NCBI GenBank assembly: GCA_031841125.1
Contig: CM063106.1
Coordinates: forward strand, 43,203,806-43,267,805
Origin: Acanthococcus lagerstroemiae
Lineage: Eukaryota; Arthropoda; Insecta; Hemiptera; Eriococcidae
Reading direction: 5' to 3'
Length of the DNA stretch: 64,000 nt
Part shown: positions 1-10,869 of the stretch, piece after piece
Layout of the letters: each line of letters starts with the position of its first letter
Position numbering within the stretch: the stretch's first letter is position 1
Program-made: the position numbers and the translations under genes
The notes under the pieces: generated by a model
Told to the model about the DNA's origin: nothing
Databases searched by the model: none
What the model saw: the letters and a program-made list of their open reading frames with translations, nothing else

Positions 1-351
1 ATGTTGTTGACGAGCGCGTCAAAAAAACCATGTGCAGTGCGCGTCTGTTAATTTCACACTTTCTCGGTTTCTCGCCGCCATCAGCAGTCTGTACGGATAC
101 CGATGCCGGCATCGAGTAGCTAGCTAATTATACGAATTATAATCGTACGAGTAAATTTATTGTAATTGTTCGCTCGGTTTCGCGCGATTTGCGTACTGGT
201 CGCGTCGCGTATTAATTATTTCGGCTTCGGCTCGTACATTCGGCGTGTAAGTAGTTTTCGGCGGTGTGCTTTAAAATCTCAGTCCGAATCTTAGACAGTT
301 GTGTACTGCTACAACAATTTCATACCGGTGTTGGACACTCGCGTATCCACC
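1..351 (+). promoter_or_regulatory. Putative promoter and 5' leader of the first gene
   Basis: The stretch before the first exon is markedly richer in CpG than the rest of the window, especially 165-265, which fits an animal promoter region. An arthropod initiator match, TCAGTC, lies with its A at 281. I see no convincing TATA box at the expected distance and no clear DPE 28 bases downstream. From 281 the first ATG in any frame is the coding start at 352, so a 71-base leader is plausible. The initiator assignment is inference; RNA 5' ends are needed to fix the start. Confidence 0.35.
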
Positions 352-484
352 ATGGAAAGGTTTAAGGTGACTAAATCCGAGTCGAAGGAGTACTACGAGT
401 CCACGGATGACGACGATGGAGAAGGCAAAACTGTTACTTCTAGTTTGTTGGAGATGAAGGAACTTAATGGTCCTAGATATGAAG
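352..484 (+). CDS. First coding exon (44 codons), possible SLC12-type cotransporter N-terminus
   Basis: Start chosen at 352: the context CCACCATGG is a perfect Kozak match, an in-frame TAG sits at 292-294, and no ATG intervenes. The exon ends at 484 before GTAAGA (donor at 485), leaving phase 1. The peptide starts MERFKVTKSES, then has a D/E-rich stretch (residues 17-24) and SSLLEMKEL (30-38). RFKV (residues 3-6) fits RFx[V/I], the docking motif for SPAK/OSR1 kinases, which commonly occurs near the N-terminus of SLC12 Na-K-Cl and K-Cl cotransporters. That identity is inference from a short motif and position; other proteins start similarly. No downstream exon was recognised in the remaining 63 kb, so the rest of the gene probably lies beyond the right edge or in exons too short to spot. 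The following intron is probably long and full of transposons. Confidence 0.6.
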
Positions 485-2042
485 GTAAGAGTCCCACTGT
501 GTAAAATTCGCTTATCGCTATTGCTATCCGTATCAGATACACTCTATACCATTGTGGTAGCCGTGTTCTCTGTTGGGTATACTTACGATATGATAGTCGC
601 CGAAGTTTGAGGGTATATCCCGGTGTATGTACGATACAGTTTTCCGTTGATCTGTATGGTTCTACTAAAACGTTAGCCGCCATTTTATGTTGAGTTCGGT
701 TTTGTGAAAAGAAAATCGGCTGAACGATAACCACCGCGTGATCAGTTTTCGTTTCACGGAACAACTGCGGTGGAAAATGGTGTACAGGTGTTATATAGTT
801 CATCTGCCGCCTGGGTTAATGGATATAGGTATGTGTCCAATTTACTGCCCGAGTCTGTAAATTTGTAGATTCGAACAACTCAAATCAACGTTCAGCCGGC
901 GAATGCTTCATGATCCCATGCTGCCCAGATGATACTCTTTTTAGAGGAAAATATACTCTTTCGATAAATGAAAAAAAGAGAACTCTATCTTTTCCTCAGT
1001 AATGTCAATAAGTACTGTCTTGTTATGCTGAAGCCAGTGGCGCCCACGTATATTTAGAGGCCTATGGCCAGATTACAGAGAGGGCCCCAAGGGAATTGAG
1101 GATGAAGCTTGTGAAAGAAATTGGTAAGAAAAATGTCTTATGATTTGGAGCAATATTCTTTGATGGTTACTGCTTAGGTTTCTGCCGCAGCATGTGCTTC
1201 ATCAAATTATAAACTCTACTGTACTTAGTTCACTTTCTGTCTGAAAAAATAATCATGAAAAAATGGAAAATTGTATTTAATAAAACTGTATAAGTTCTTT
1301 TTGTAGTAGTGGACTACTATTAGCAAATGAGGAGTTATCTGTCAAAAGGGCTCGTGTCAGCAGTAATGATTTTGAGAAAACCCACTTCAAAGTTTTCAAG
1401 CTGAAACTACTGCTTTCAGACTGATTTAACTGAAAAGTGTGTTATTATAAAAAGTGTTCGCTGTGATTCCATTAATAGAAATGACTGATTAATTGCTTAG
1501 TTCGCCCAGAAACAAACGCGGACGAATTAAGAAAGAAGGAACATGACAGGGGCCCAGAGCGATGGAAAAATTAGCGTGGTGGGACGTGTTGTGGTTTATC
1601 AGTATCTGATTTCCCATGATAATATTGGTGAATTTTATGCATTTACTCTTCTACTTTGCTTGTTTCCATACATTAATACAACTTATGAAACAATATTAAA
1701 ATTCCTAACTCACTGTATGATAAGTTATTGTCAATTCTTGTGATTGAAGCTAAAATGTAATTGCGAAGATGTCTCTCCCTGCTCATAACGCAACCAAAAT
1801 GTGTAATTTCTGAGGTGTATTATCGTGGATAGAGTTACTCACTTTTCACTCTATGATAGAATGTAAGATAATGTATGCTTGGTTTCATTGGCTATATGAC
1901 GAGTTTATACACATTTCAGCATAGAATCGATGTTAATACAATGCGTTTGTAATCATTTATTGGCGCTAATTTCGCTGAATATCATATGTTGGTATATAGA
2001 GCAGAAGTTTCCTAATAAAGTAGAACACGGAGAATTCGAAAA
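485..2042. other. Start of a putative long first intron; no gene seen
   Basis: No open frame here looks coding. The donor at 485 opens a probable intron. At about 1328-1362 the plus strand resembles the minus-strand C-terminal hAT coding end at 2070-2104 (shared core GAGGAGTTATCTGT, then encoded EELSVKRA). A second small hAT C-terminal relic in the opposite orientation is therefore likely. Nothing else is assigned. Confidence 0.4.
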
Positions 2043-2270
2043 TCAGCATCTCCGCAAAAAGGGCCCCTGCTCGACAGGGGCTCTTTTAACAGATAACTCC
2101 TCAAATTTATTAATAACAGCATCTACATCAAGCCTCTCTCCACTCATTGTAGAGTGAAGATCAGGTCTCACGCGTTTTACTTTTGAAAACACTCGTTTAG
2201 TTGAAGTGCTAGTCACAGGCAAGATGACGGCAATTTTCAAAAGAATAATGAGGGAATGCCGACTGCAATT

Positions 2271-3015
2271 GAGGAGTTTTTATGCAAAACGCAGTAAGTG
2301 CCATTGACTAGAAGTTCCAAAAAATATCGGTTTCACAGCAAAAATTTGCTCTATCATTATGGTCAACATCTCATTGGGAAGGTAAAGACTAGCAGATCAC
2401 GAATCCAATGAAAGTTCCTTGCTGAACTTTTCTGTGGAGGTATTATGGGGGGGAGGAGCATACGTCACAGTGGAATAATTGCGTTTGGCGCAATTAAAAA
2501 AAAAAACAGGTAGGGCACCTAGAAGACCCAGGCATAGCCATACGCCATTTTTAGTTGTAGAAAGTCTGTAGTGAATCTAGTACCGCTAGTGGCAACCGGC
2601 AAGTGCCGCGTAGTAAATTCCGAATCATCGGGCACGGAGACTGAATATGGCGTCCGTCCATACTCGGGTGCACTCACGGGTGTTAACAAGTGCCTTATTA
2701 TAGGTGGCGCACTGAAATGATTGCTCATGACCTCCCCTCTTACGGCAGGCATACGGCTTGGTCCCTAGATATCTTCACGATGTATTCAGTCTATGGAAAT
2801 GCATAGATTGACTGCGTTTTGACATTCACTTTAATATTTTTACTGCGTTTTGCAACAAAACTGATTTTCGAGAGCATATATTACAGGCTGTGGAAGTGGT
2901 TTTTCGTGCAAACTAACTAGTGCACTCGAATCCTCGTTGAAAATCTCATAAGAATCAATTTTTAACTCAGAAGGGCCCTAGATGGCGCTCATTGCGTTTT
3001 GCATAAGAACTCCTC
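2271..3015. mobile_element. Nonautonomous TIR element inserted in the hAT pseudogene
   Basis: Inverted ends pair over about 35 bases: left GAGGAGTTTTTATGCAAAAC, right the complement of GTTTTGCATAAGAACTCCTC, continuing to GTGCCAT and ATGGCGC. The flanking AATT on both sides (2267-2270 and 3016-3019) may be a 4-bp target duplication, though the ends are palindromic so the border is ambiguous. Removing the element and one AATT rejoins the hAT reading frame (CHLKLQSAFPHYS), which supports the 4-bp model. GCGTTTTG-type motifs recur near the right end. No ORF. Superfamily unassigned. Confidence 0.7.
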
Positions 3016-3639
3016 AATTTCAAGTGACAGAACATTTTAAAAATTTGTGGCAAACTTAGGGAATTCAGAGGTTCATCAGCTACTTCAACGTCAGTCTGAT
3101 CATCAGTATCAAGATCTTTGGATTCTGATCCAAAAAATGGCCACTGTACATACGCATCGTCCTTTTTTAAAAGAGAGAGGAAGGAATTGCGATTTTTCAA
3201 TCTCATCAAAACAAGAAGCAAATTTGAGATAGTCCTTTTGTACATTATCTTCTTTGAGATACTTCTTATACACGCTGCAAAAATTTGCAAATGCGTCCTT
3301 TGCTAATTTTTGGATTCATCATTGCGGATCTCATTGATTCTTTTTCTGGAAAGGAGACGAAGTCTTTGATAATTTCTAGAGCCATATCACTGCCATCAAG
3401 ATTTCCGAAGAAAAAAAAACACGTTATTTTAGTTGTGTAACCACAAAATCCACTGTAGTGTAAGATGTATCAACTTGGAACGTCGCTTGTATGGATCAGA
3501 ATATGGTTCATCATCAGCTAACTCTCCAGGCGTATTCTTCGTCTTTCTAATGCGACCACTTTTCTTTTTTTCTAATTTGCTCTCCACCGGAGTTCTGGAA
3601 TTCGCCCTTTCGAGCATTACTTCAGAGACGTCAGGGAGG

Positions 3640-3775
3640 CTATTAGGGCTGTTTAGCCCTCTTCCCTTCTGGCCAAAAAACCGGCCTAGGTAGAAAATTC
3701 TGGCCAGTTGCTACGTGGGCTCGAACCCGGGACCTCCGGATTCTGAAACCAACGGGCTAGTAAGGGGAGTAAATT
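3640..3775 (-). mobile_element. tRNA-derived SINE
   Basis: On the minus strand a tRNA-like head carries a box A-like TAGCCCGTTGGT and a strong box B, GGTTCGAGCCC (around 3717-3727). It is followed by ACTGGCCAGAATTTTCTACC and a short body. The second tRNA-like unit, at 24863, is also followed by ACTGGCCAG, so the two probably belong to related SINEs. The anticodon arm is degenerate, so this is not a functional tRNA. It sits inside the hAT pseudogene. The 3' boundary near 3640 is approximate. Confidence 0.65.
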
Positions 3776-4112
3776 TTGTTTCTGCTTCATTCATAAATGT
3801 TTTGCACGTAATTTATCGAACCACCCTGACTCTCGTAGATTTTCAGTTTCAACTAACTTTTTTTCAAGCAAATTACTAGCAGAAAGTAAATCCAAATCCG
3901 GACTCGGTAGAATTTTAGTCAATAGATCAAGTATGTGCAAAATTTCCATGAACAAATATGATGTAAGGAGAAAATCTTCAGATATAAAATACAAGAGGAG
4001 ACCACGCGCGACTGCCACTGCTTCCTTATCAGTCAGCCCTTGTTCCTTTTGGTTCTGCATATCACAGTGGCGTGCGGTGAGTTTTTTTTAAGAGGTGAGC
4101 GATAAGTGTAGA

Positions 4113-4397
4113 CAGGGATGTACCGAAGAGTTTTCATGGGGAGGGGGAAGGGACAAAAATTGTGAAAGTCCCAACTGACTCAACTCAAAATTCCCAAATA
4201 TCAAAGCCCAAAAAAAAACCTTTGACTTATTGTATTTTCCCAACTTCTCAACTCAATTCCCAAGTATTAAAGCCCCCCCCCCAAAAAAAAAAAAGAACAC
4301 AAAAAAAAACTTTTGACTTGTTGGATTTTTCCAACTGCTGGGTAAAAAATTCCTGCATGGGGGTAAGATGCCCTCCCCCTGGGTAGGTAAGTTCCTG
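4113..4397 (+). mobile_element. hAT-type MITE, CAGGGACGTACC family, copy A
   Basis: Starts CAGGGATGTACCGAAGAG, has a G-run next to the left end and a C-run at the right, and ends with a degraded AAGTTCCTG. The interior shares CAACTGACTCAACTCAAAATT and TTCCCAAxTATxAAAGC with copies B (50918-51173) and C (56644-56989). The target duplication is not clean in this copy. No ORF. It interrupts the hAT pseudogene. Confidence 0.7.
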
Positions 4398-5436
4398 AGT
4401 TTGTAGAGGTAAGGTAACAAATCAGAATAAAAGTATGAAACATGCTAGGTACTACAGAAGGGCATTGATCAAATTATTCAAGTTGTTGTATCCCTGTGTA
4501 GGGTCATTCCACATGCATTTATCCTTTTCTGTGACAAATAATAGACATGGTCAACAAAACAGTTTTCCACAATCTCCACAACGGGTTAACCGTAAAATGT
4601 TTTCATATTGTGATACGTTGAAATGTCTAGGTAAAAATCGAACCACCTTTCTTTCGCTTAGTTTTCAAAAACGGTTATTCTGGTATACTGAAAAATTCGG
4701 CAGTGTGAACATCTTCACAAATTTCGTTGCGGATTTTTGACGCAGGCAAATATTTTATCAACAGCAACACAAGATCCTTGAAATTACCTTATTGCAATGG
4801 TTCTGACCAACTTTCCCGACCTCCTCGGAATGCTAACCAATGCTGGGCTAAGTATACAGTAATTTCAATGAGTTGCTTTACAATCTCTCGATTCAGTAAA
4901 ATTTCTATTTTCCCCCGAGTGATCGATGGTAAGATAGGCAGCGAAGTAGTCCTTAATTTATATGTTAAGATATTGCATCAACATGGGCCTCAGATGTTTC
5001 ATGCGCAGTGATCGACAAAGAACCATTTTTCCGAATATTAAAGCCATTAGAAACCCACGCTGGTTTCACATTCTGTTTCTTACCAAAAAACATACAGTCA
5101 ACCCAATACACGCGATCTTCTATTTCTAAGTAGGACAACCATGTTCTACAATAATAACCATCATTCAATTTTCTATTGTACCAGGAAGAGTGAAAAGTGC
5201 GTCCGTTCTTATCTTTTGGAAATTGGTCTTTTAATGGTTTATTTGGTCCCATTTTTAGAATATAATCGAGAAGTTCAGGAATCGGATTCTTGATGGCCTT
5301 CAGTAATGCGGGATCATTTGATAACAGCCCAGCTGAATTGCCTTGAGTCGTTGTTGAGGGGCTTATACTTGATAAGTAGATGCCTTCGTTTGAAATGCCC
5401 TGTAAAGATTTCTACTTTTGAAATCAGGCTCATACA

Positions 5437-6132
5437 TAAATAATAATAATAATAATTAGCCTTTAATTTTCGTATTTTGGTGCACATACATTTTTTTTTT
5501 TTTGCAATCTTATGGACCATTGAGCCCGTATCGTACCATACCCTGCCTGCGGGCAAAGGCACCCCGAAGCTTGTCCCATTCTCTTCTATCCCAGGAAATC
5601 CTGCGTTACGTTTTGTTTCCTAGAAATTTGTCAAAATCTTCCCTCCATTTTTAGTTTACCTTGGTTTTTTTTAGCGCGGATAACAGAAATTGGTGGTTTA
5701 CTGAGTCGAAGGCTTTTGTATAGTCAATTAAAAAGTAGGTTCAAGTCAAGCTGGTATACGTTGCATTTTTCAATTAGTTGGTTTGTAACGTGTAAGTGGT
5801 CTATTGTTGAGTAGTGTTTTCGAAAACCGGCCTGCTCTCTTGGTTGTTGAGAAATTAGCTGGTTTCTTTGTTTTATGGTTTTAGAAAATATTTTTGCTAT
5901 TGTTGGGCTCAGGCTTATGGGTCTGTAATTTGTTATTTTATGTCTGCTGCCTTTTTTGAAAATGAGAATAATATCTGAGTGTTTCCAGTCTGCGGGGATT
6001 TTGGTTTTCCAAGATATTAAACAGTTTGGTTAGTTGTCTCGCTAGTTTTTTTCCTTCCCATTTAATGTATTCGTTGGCTATCTGATCGTAGCCTGGGGCC
6101 TTTTTGCTTTTCAAGTTCTTGTTTTTATACAT
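5437..6132 (-). mobile_element. RTE-like LINE, 3' half, internally deleted
   Basis: Minus strand, 5'-truncated. The reverse transcriptase segment (6132-5650) gives KSKKAPGYDQIANEYIKWEG, then NYRPISLSPTIAKIFSK and QPREQAGFRKHYSTIDHLH: the fingers/palm motifs of RTE-clade non-LTR retrotransposons, with a frameshift near 5985. A deletion removes the palm core. The C-terminal end reappears at 5640-5517 as DRREWDKLRGAFARRQ, typical of the RTE tail. A short 3' UTR ends in an (ATT)n tract at 5437-5457, the usual RTE microsatellite tail. Confidence 0.8.
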
Positions 6133-6370
6133 TGAGGGACGTTTACTTAACATTGAGTATCTGATTCGTCAATGAAAAGTGCTACTTTCCGCTTGCCAAT
6201 TACTAAAGTCAACATTGTCTTTCTGATCATGTATTGTAAAAAGGAATTTTATCATTATAATCTGTTTTCATCAATTTTTCACGATTATTTTCTTTTAAGC
6301 CTGTGATTATCTGAAAAAGAAAGAAGTGAAAAATGGGATGAAAACAGATTATGATGATAAAATTCCTTTT
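6129..6370. repeat. Repeat junction with a 44-bp inverted repeat
   Basis: 6129-6245 matches 57373-57478 (shared ATTGAGGG...TTTAC, CATCTGATTCGTCAA-like and ATCATGTATTG blocks) and partly 24983-25002. Overlapping its right end, arms 6239-6282 and 6326-6370 form a near-perfect hairpin (AAAAGGAATTTTATCATTAT and its complement, loop about 43 bp). The repeat abuts the 5' end of the truncated LINE. Confidence 0.6.
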
Positions 6371-7344
6371 AGCCGAGTTGCCTCTCCATTTATTCTCCAT
6401 TACGTATGCCGAGTACTTTTTATCACTTAGCGCAATCTATATTAACTATAAGGTCTATGGTTTGCTTGGCTTGGAATTTCATTGCTGTTCTCACACTTGC
6501 AGGAGTTTTTTTACTGTCGGGGCGTTTGTATTCCCCTTTCTGTTTAATGTTGAACTTGTGAAAATGAATGTGGTTAATGTTGATTTGTTTTTTCAAATGT
6601 GCTGTGAACGATGCAGTCGAAAAAATACGGTGGTACAAAACTGTATAAAGTACGATATTGCTCATGTCACGAAATTTTCAATAACGATTTTAAAAAAGAA
6701 AACGAAAGAGTTGTCTATCAGGGAAAACATGTTTCTATTCAAAAGCCCCTCTGAAGTGCAGAAAAAGAAGTGCGACTTTTCTGAAGTAAGTGAATGTGAA
6801 GATAAAACTCTGTTATCTGTTTTTCACAGTGTTGTTAGATATAACAAATCAAAATGAAAAAATTACGAAATGATAATTTAATTTTCAAAATTTTGTCATA
6901 TAACAAGACTTTAAATTGTTTTCGTCATCGTCTCGATTTCGGAATCGTAAGAAACAAAGCGGCCCTAAAATTGCCAGTATTGCCGAAAATATGTGCCCAC
7001 TCTACAGAACATTATTAGTAACTCCTCAATAATGGTTGGGTGGTCGGTACAGTTATAAATAATAAACTACATACATAGGTACCTAGTAATTCTACAAGGT
7101 GTTTCAGTACTTTGATACTGTAATGTGAAAACATTCATGCAAGATTCTCTGGTGTGCTCCTTTTTGACTCATCATTCCGCGTAATGCATTGAATATTGAT
7201 TACCCAACTTGAGAATAGTTAGATTTGTTTGAATTTGTGAAATCATTACTTATGTGTTATGTACATATAATGAACGGTTACATTGTCTCACATGAAATAT
7301 TCGAATTTCGGTGATAGAAAATTATGTATGCCAAAGTACACATA
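6371..7344. other. No supported gene; doubtful 168-codon ORF
   Basis: The plus strand is open from 6351 to 6857, but the frame begins inside the inverted repeat. It is rich in F, Y, I and K, as expected of AT-rich noncoding DNA, and shows no domain I recognise. The rest is AT-rich and featureless. Confidence 0.35.
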
Positions 7345-8330
7345 TGGTGTGGGGGGATGTATGGCAATGCACGCATGCTAAAGTGGCCCCTATGGCACCG
7401 CACTCCCGGCCCCGAAAACTGTCCTTTCGAGTATCGCATCAGTGACTGGAGGCACGCTTTGAGGCCAACCCGAGCCCCCATTTCGCCGTGCCACTTTCGG
7501 GTGGCGCATCCTGCCAGAGCCACTATGGGGTTCCCTACTGACTGAGGTTCACGCTCCTCAGGAGCACTAGTCTGGAATTCACGTCCCCCACAGCCGGACG
7601 CGCTTCCTCTTCACTCACCTCTCACATCCTTGTCTTGGTATGCGTGGTGACGCAGGCAGGTTGCGACAGCGAGGGGGGGGGGTCCGCAGCAGCTGCAGCA
7701 GCTGTCCTAAGATGGTACAGAGTTGTCCTGTTCGATGGTGTGGGCCGAGCTTGGTTTGTCATCGGCCCTCTGCCTCGACCACTCTGTCTGCATCTTCCTC
7801 TTCATGATGGCCGAGACAAAGGCCGACACCAGGTTCTAACTGCTTCGACTCGTGTGTTCGGCGCGAGACAGCTGATCACGCTGTGGTCATTGTTGATGCT
7901 TCGCTGTTGTTGCCGTCCCGCGTCTTTCCTGCTCCCAGGCCTCACACTCGAATATGGTGTGCCAAGGTGTGCCCTCCGCCCCTCGATTACAGTGCGTGGA
8001 CACGGGGCTCAGCGCTATCGCCATCCGGTGTAGGTACATGTCGAAGCACCCGTGGCCGCTCAGGACTTGGGGCAGGTGGAAGTTCAGCTTTCCGTGCGAT
8101 TTTCCTGCCCATACATCAAGGTCGCATATCATCGCTCGGGTCCACTCGCCCTTGGTCGAATGGGCGAGCGCGTCCTTCCACTTCCGAAGCGTGTCCTGCT
8201 GGATGACTCACTTGACCCGAAGTATTTCCCGTTTCGTCTTCGCTCTCTTCTTCGCACCGTATACCTCCGCTATCTGGCGGTATACACGCTAACACGCCTA
8301 CTGCCTCCGAAGAAACAGTGCGGTGCGCAC
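7345..8330 (-). mobile_element. R1-like LINE, C-terminal coding end and 3' UTR
   Basis: On the minus strand 8230-7880 encodes LRKWKDALAHSTKGEWTRAM and then LPQVLSGHGCFDMYLHRMA, CNRGAEGTPWHTIFECEAWE. This is the GHGCF...YL block and CxxC..H....C knuckle that end R1-clade ORF2 proteins. The part from about 7850 to 7345 is a decayed C-terminus and 3' UTR. Its last 110 bases (7345-7455) recur as isolated short copies at 33920, 39974 and 41050, as expected for 5'-truncated insertions of the same family. Frames are broken; the copy is dead. Confidence 0.75.
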
Positions 8331-9163
8331 TAACACACCTTATCGCCGCTTTTCACTGAATCTTCTACATCTCCGCTCTTCTGTAGGGAATCTTGATGGC
8401 GTCGGCAAATACTAGCGCCCTGTACACGTATACTCGCAGGATTGATTTCCAGGATTCGTATACGTCGTTTCAGAGTGTCATATAAAGTTGATTAGTAGTG
8501 ATGATCTTGGGAAGAGGGTAGCCACAAAATTCTGGAATAACGTCGCGTCAAAATGATACCAAATAAATGCGAAATTATTGTACCAGTTTCGACCGAAATT
8601 TTCAACTTAGGAAACTGGCGAAATGGATCTCTGTGATTAACTTATTGATGAAATTTCTGTTCATTTCTTAAGTGCCTACAATCATTTGAAAGAAAGAAAG
8701 AATACGCATGCAAATAAAAATATCGTCTTATTTGTCGATCTTAGCGTAATTATTTTACTACTCGCAAACATAGGAGAGTTCGCAACGTAAACATTCTTGA
8801 CATTGTGCACTGTACATTCTGATTGGAAATATGACACCGAACTTGTCTTATTTTGTCATCGTTCGTTGAAAGTTGTCGGTTATAAATAATAGTATGTGGC
8901 ACTGAGACTATGGGATGATGTTACTCCGTGTCTGATTTTCACAACTTTTTTATATTTTTGAAAATTCGACAGCAAGCGCATTTTCCTTGAAAATGGAAAT
9001 CTCGCGTCATGACTTGAAGTGAATCTTATAGCATAGCCGAGTGTTAAGAATTACATCTCTGTGATCCCAGGGTACCTACTTTCGCCTGATTATTCTCGCG
9101 TATGGCAACTTCCCTTACACGTATGCATATCTTGGTTGCTTCTTCTTCTTTCAGTTCGCGTCG
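8331..9163. other. No gene seen
   Basis: AT-rich sequence without a coding-like frame or a repeat shared elsewhere in the window that I could recognise. Confidence 0.4.
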
Positions 9164-9946
9164 TAGTGATCTCGATCTCAAGATCGATCTTTTAATCGAT
9201 CTTATCGATCATTTAAAATTCTCGATCAAGATCGATGATCGATCATTTTGGTCATGATCGAAATTTTGATCTTTCACAAAGTAACAACAGACCTGTTTAG
9301 TGTGACGTCACATTGCTCCACAGCCGGCGGCAGCTAGCTGCGGCCTAGGTGTAATGTAAACTTCATCTGTGATAAGTTAAGTGATATTGATATGTGATAA
9401 CAATAATGAAACATGAAAGGGTAGTCGTTTTTAATTATGTGAGACTAATCCTGTTTTCAAACTCCAGCTGCAAAAATCAAGTAAAATATAAGAATGCAAA
9501 GGCAAATCAACTGACCAAAATATATGCAATAGGATTCATAGAAAAAATGTATTGTTGAGCTCTTCAAGATGGAGAATAAAAAAAAAAAATCTCTGTACAG
9601 TAAGCTTTAATATGTTTTTTATTCCAGGTTGCAGCTCGCAGGTTCAGTTATCAGTTATTAATGTTGGGAGATGTGCTTTTGTGACGAATTTAACAAAATT
9701 TTCAACTTCAATAAATTTTCTAGATTTTTTACTCATTGACAGCGAGAAATAACCAAAATTCATTTGGATTTTGCAGATTTGCAGATGCAGATAAACTTAC
9801 ACCAGTAAAAAAATTCTCTGATTGATCAAGATCGATCTTATCAAAAATCGATCTTTCTACATAAGATCGGATCGAATCGAATATCGGAAGTCGTATGATC
9901 GAAAATTTCGATCAAATCGATCTTTTTTGAAAGATCGAGATCACTA
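9164..9946. mobile_element. hAT MITE with GATC-rich subterminal repeats
   Basis: Perfect 15-bp terminal inverted repeats, TAGTGATCTCGATCT, at both ends, and a perfect 8-bp target duplication TCGCGTCG (9156-9163 and 9947-9954). Length 783 bp. The 8-bp duplication and TAGNG terminus are those of the hAT superfamily. The first 110 and last 120 bases are packed with palindromic AAGATCGATCTT-type motifs, plausible transposase-binding repeats. The interior has no transposase. The perfect ends suggest a fairly recent insertion compared with its neighbours. Confidence 0.92.
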
Positions 9947-10859
9947 TCGCGTCGCCATGTCAAACTGTTCATTATTCAATCGTTTCAGTCTCTTGTTCAA
10001 CTTTTCTCTCCATTTTTCTTTCTTTTGTTCTCGATCCACTTAAAATTCTCACATATTTTGCTTCTTTTTCTTCTTCGAATCTAATTCCTTCCAAAACAAA
10101 AAAAAACTGTGTGTCAGAGTTTTTTTTTCCCCCGTTGAGCTGCCCAAATTAGGAAACTGCCGATTCTATCGCAATTTTTTTGCTTCTACCCCGCCCCCAA
10201 TCTAATTTCAAGTACGTGATATTTTCGACTATTTTTAAACGTATGTAGTACTGTTGTTTTTTGGAACTGCCCAAATTTTTTTGGAGTTACCCAACAAATT
10301 TTTGACACTGCCCAGTTGCTCGTTAGAATAGGCGTTGGGCTTCGGCCATGATGCATGAAAGTTCGCGAAGTATTTCTTCCCTCTCTGGTCGTCTTACCGC
10401 AATTGAAATTCGTGAAAAGTCTCAATCTTCATTCTTACATTTTACACCTATTTATTCTCAGAAGTCTTATTCCGAATAAGATCAGTCATTTGAAAGTTTG
10501 TCTTGAACAATATCGTATTTCTGTGTCAGCTCATTGACGAAACATATTTCATGACGAATATCTCGTATCTCGTATTTTCACGTAAGTGGAAAGATTTTCC
10601 AAGTCGAGAATGCACTAGTCTCATGTTCGATCTTATTTAAACGCTGTATTTGTGTCATTCGCAGAAGAAGTGATTTAAACGCGATTGCTGATGGTGCCGT
10701 TTTCTTGCCTGAATCTCGAGTGCCGTCTGCGAAATCCAAATCCCCGCTCATGTCTCTCGTCGCAGTTTTATCATGTTTAGTGCCCATGTTGAAGTGTGAG
10801 TGGACTTGATAATATTCTAACCGCTAACAATAGACATAATTAACAAATTAATGCAATAA
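9947..10859. other. No gene seen
   Basis: Contains several CTGCCCAAATT-like repeats between 10138 and 10320 (GAGCTGCCCAAATTAGGAAA, GGAACTGCCCAAATTTTTTT, GACACTGCCCAG), which look like part of an unassigned repeat. No coding-like frame. Confidence 0.35.
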
Positions 10860-10869
10860 AAAAGTACAG

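Larger units (their letters stand above)
2043..5330 (-). pseudogene. Broken hAT transposase, ZMYM1-like type
   Basis: Read on the minus strand from 5330 to 2043. The N-terminal part (5330-4965) has the layout of the TTF-type zinc finger of ZMYM1-like hAT proteins: MGPNKPLKDQFP, then a WY...W motif, CRTWLSY, CMFFGKK and a HETSEAH tail. The middle (4870-4720) gives LAFRGGRESW and GNFKDLVLLL, matching the family's LAFRGH...N.GNFLEL block. 3791-4060 continues the helical catalytic domain. The C-terminal dimerisation block at 2240-2043 reads ILPVTSTSTKRVFSKVK and LHSTMSGERLDV, diagnostic of hAT. The copy has multiple frameshifts and stops. It is interrupted by a TIR element (2271-3015), a SINE (about 3640-3775) and a MITE (4113-4397), so it is dead. 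I did not find its own termini. Confidence 0.85.

Noticed and set aside
3715..3775. Functional tRNA on the minus strand
   Set aside because: Box B is strong, but the anticodon arm is collapsed and it is followed by a SINE body.
4065..4081. CAGTGGCGTGCGGTG as the end of a further hAT element
   Set aside because: Looks like a hAT terminus but I could not find a matching inverted end or an 8-bp duplication.
6351..6857. 168-codon ORF as a host gene
   Set aside because: Starts inside an inverted repeat, has AT-driven composition and no recognised domain.
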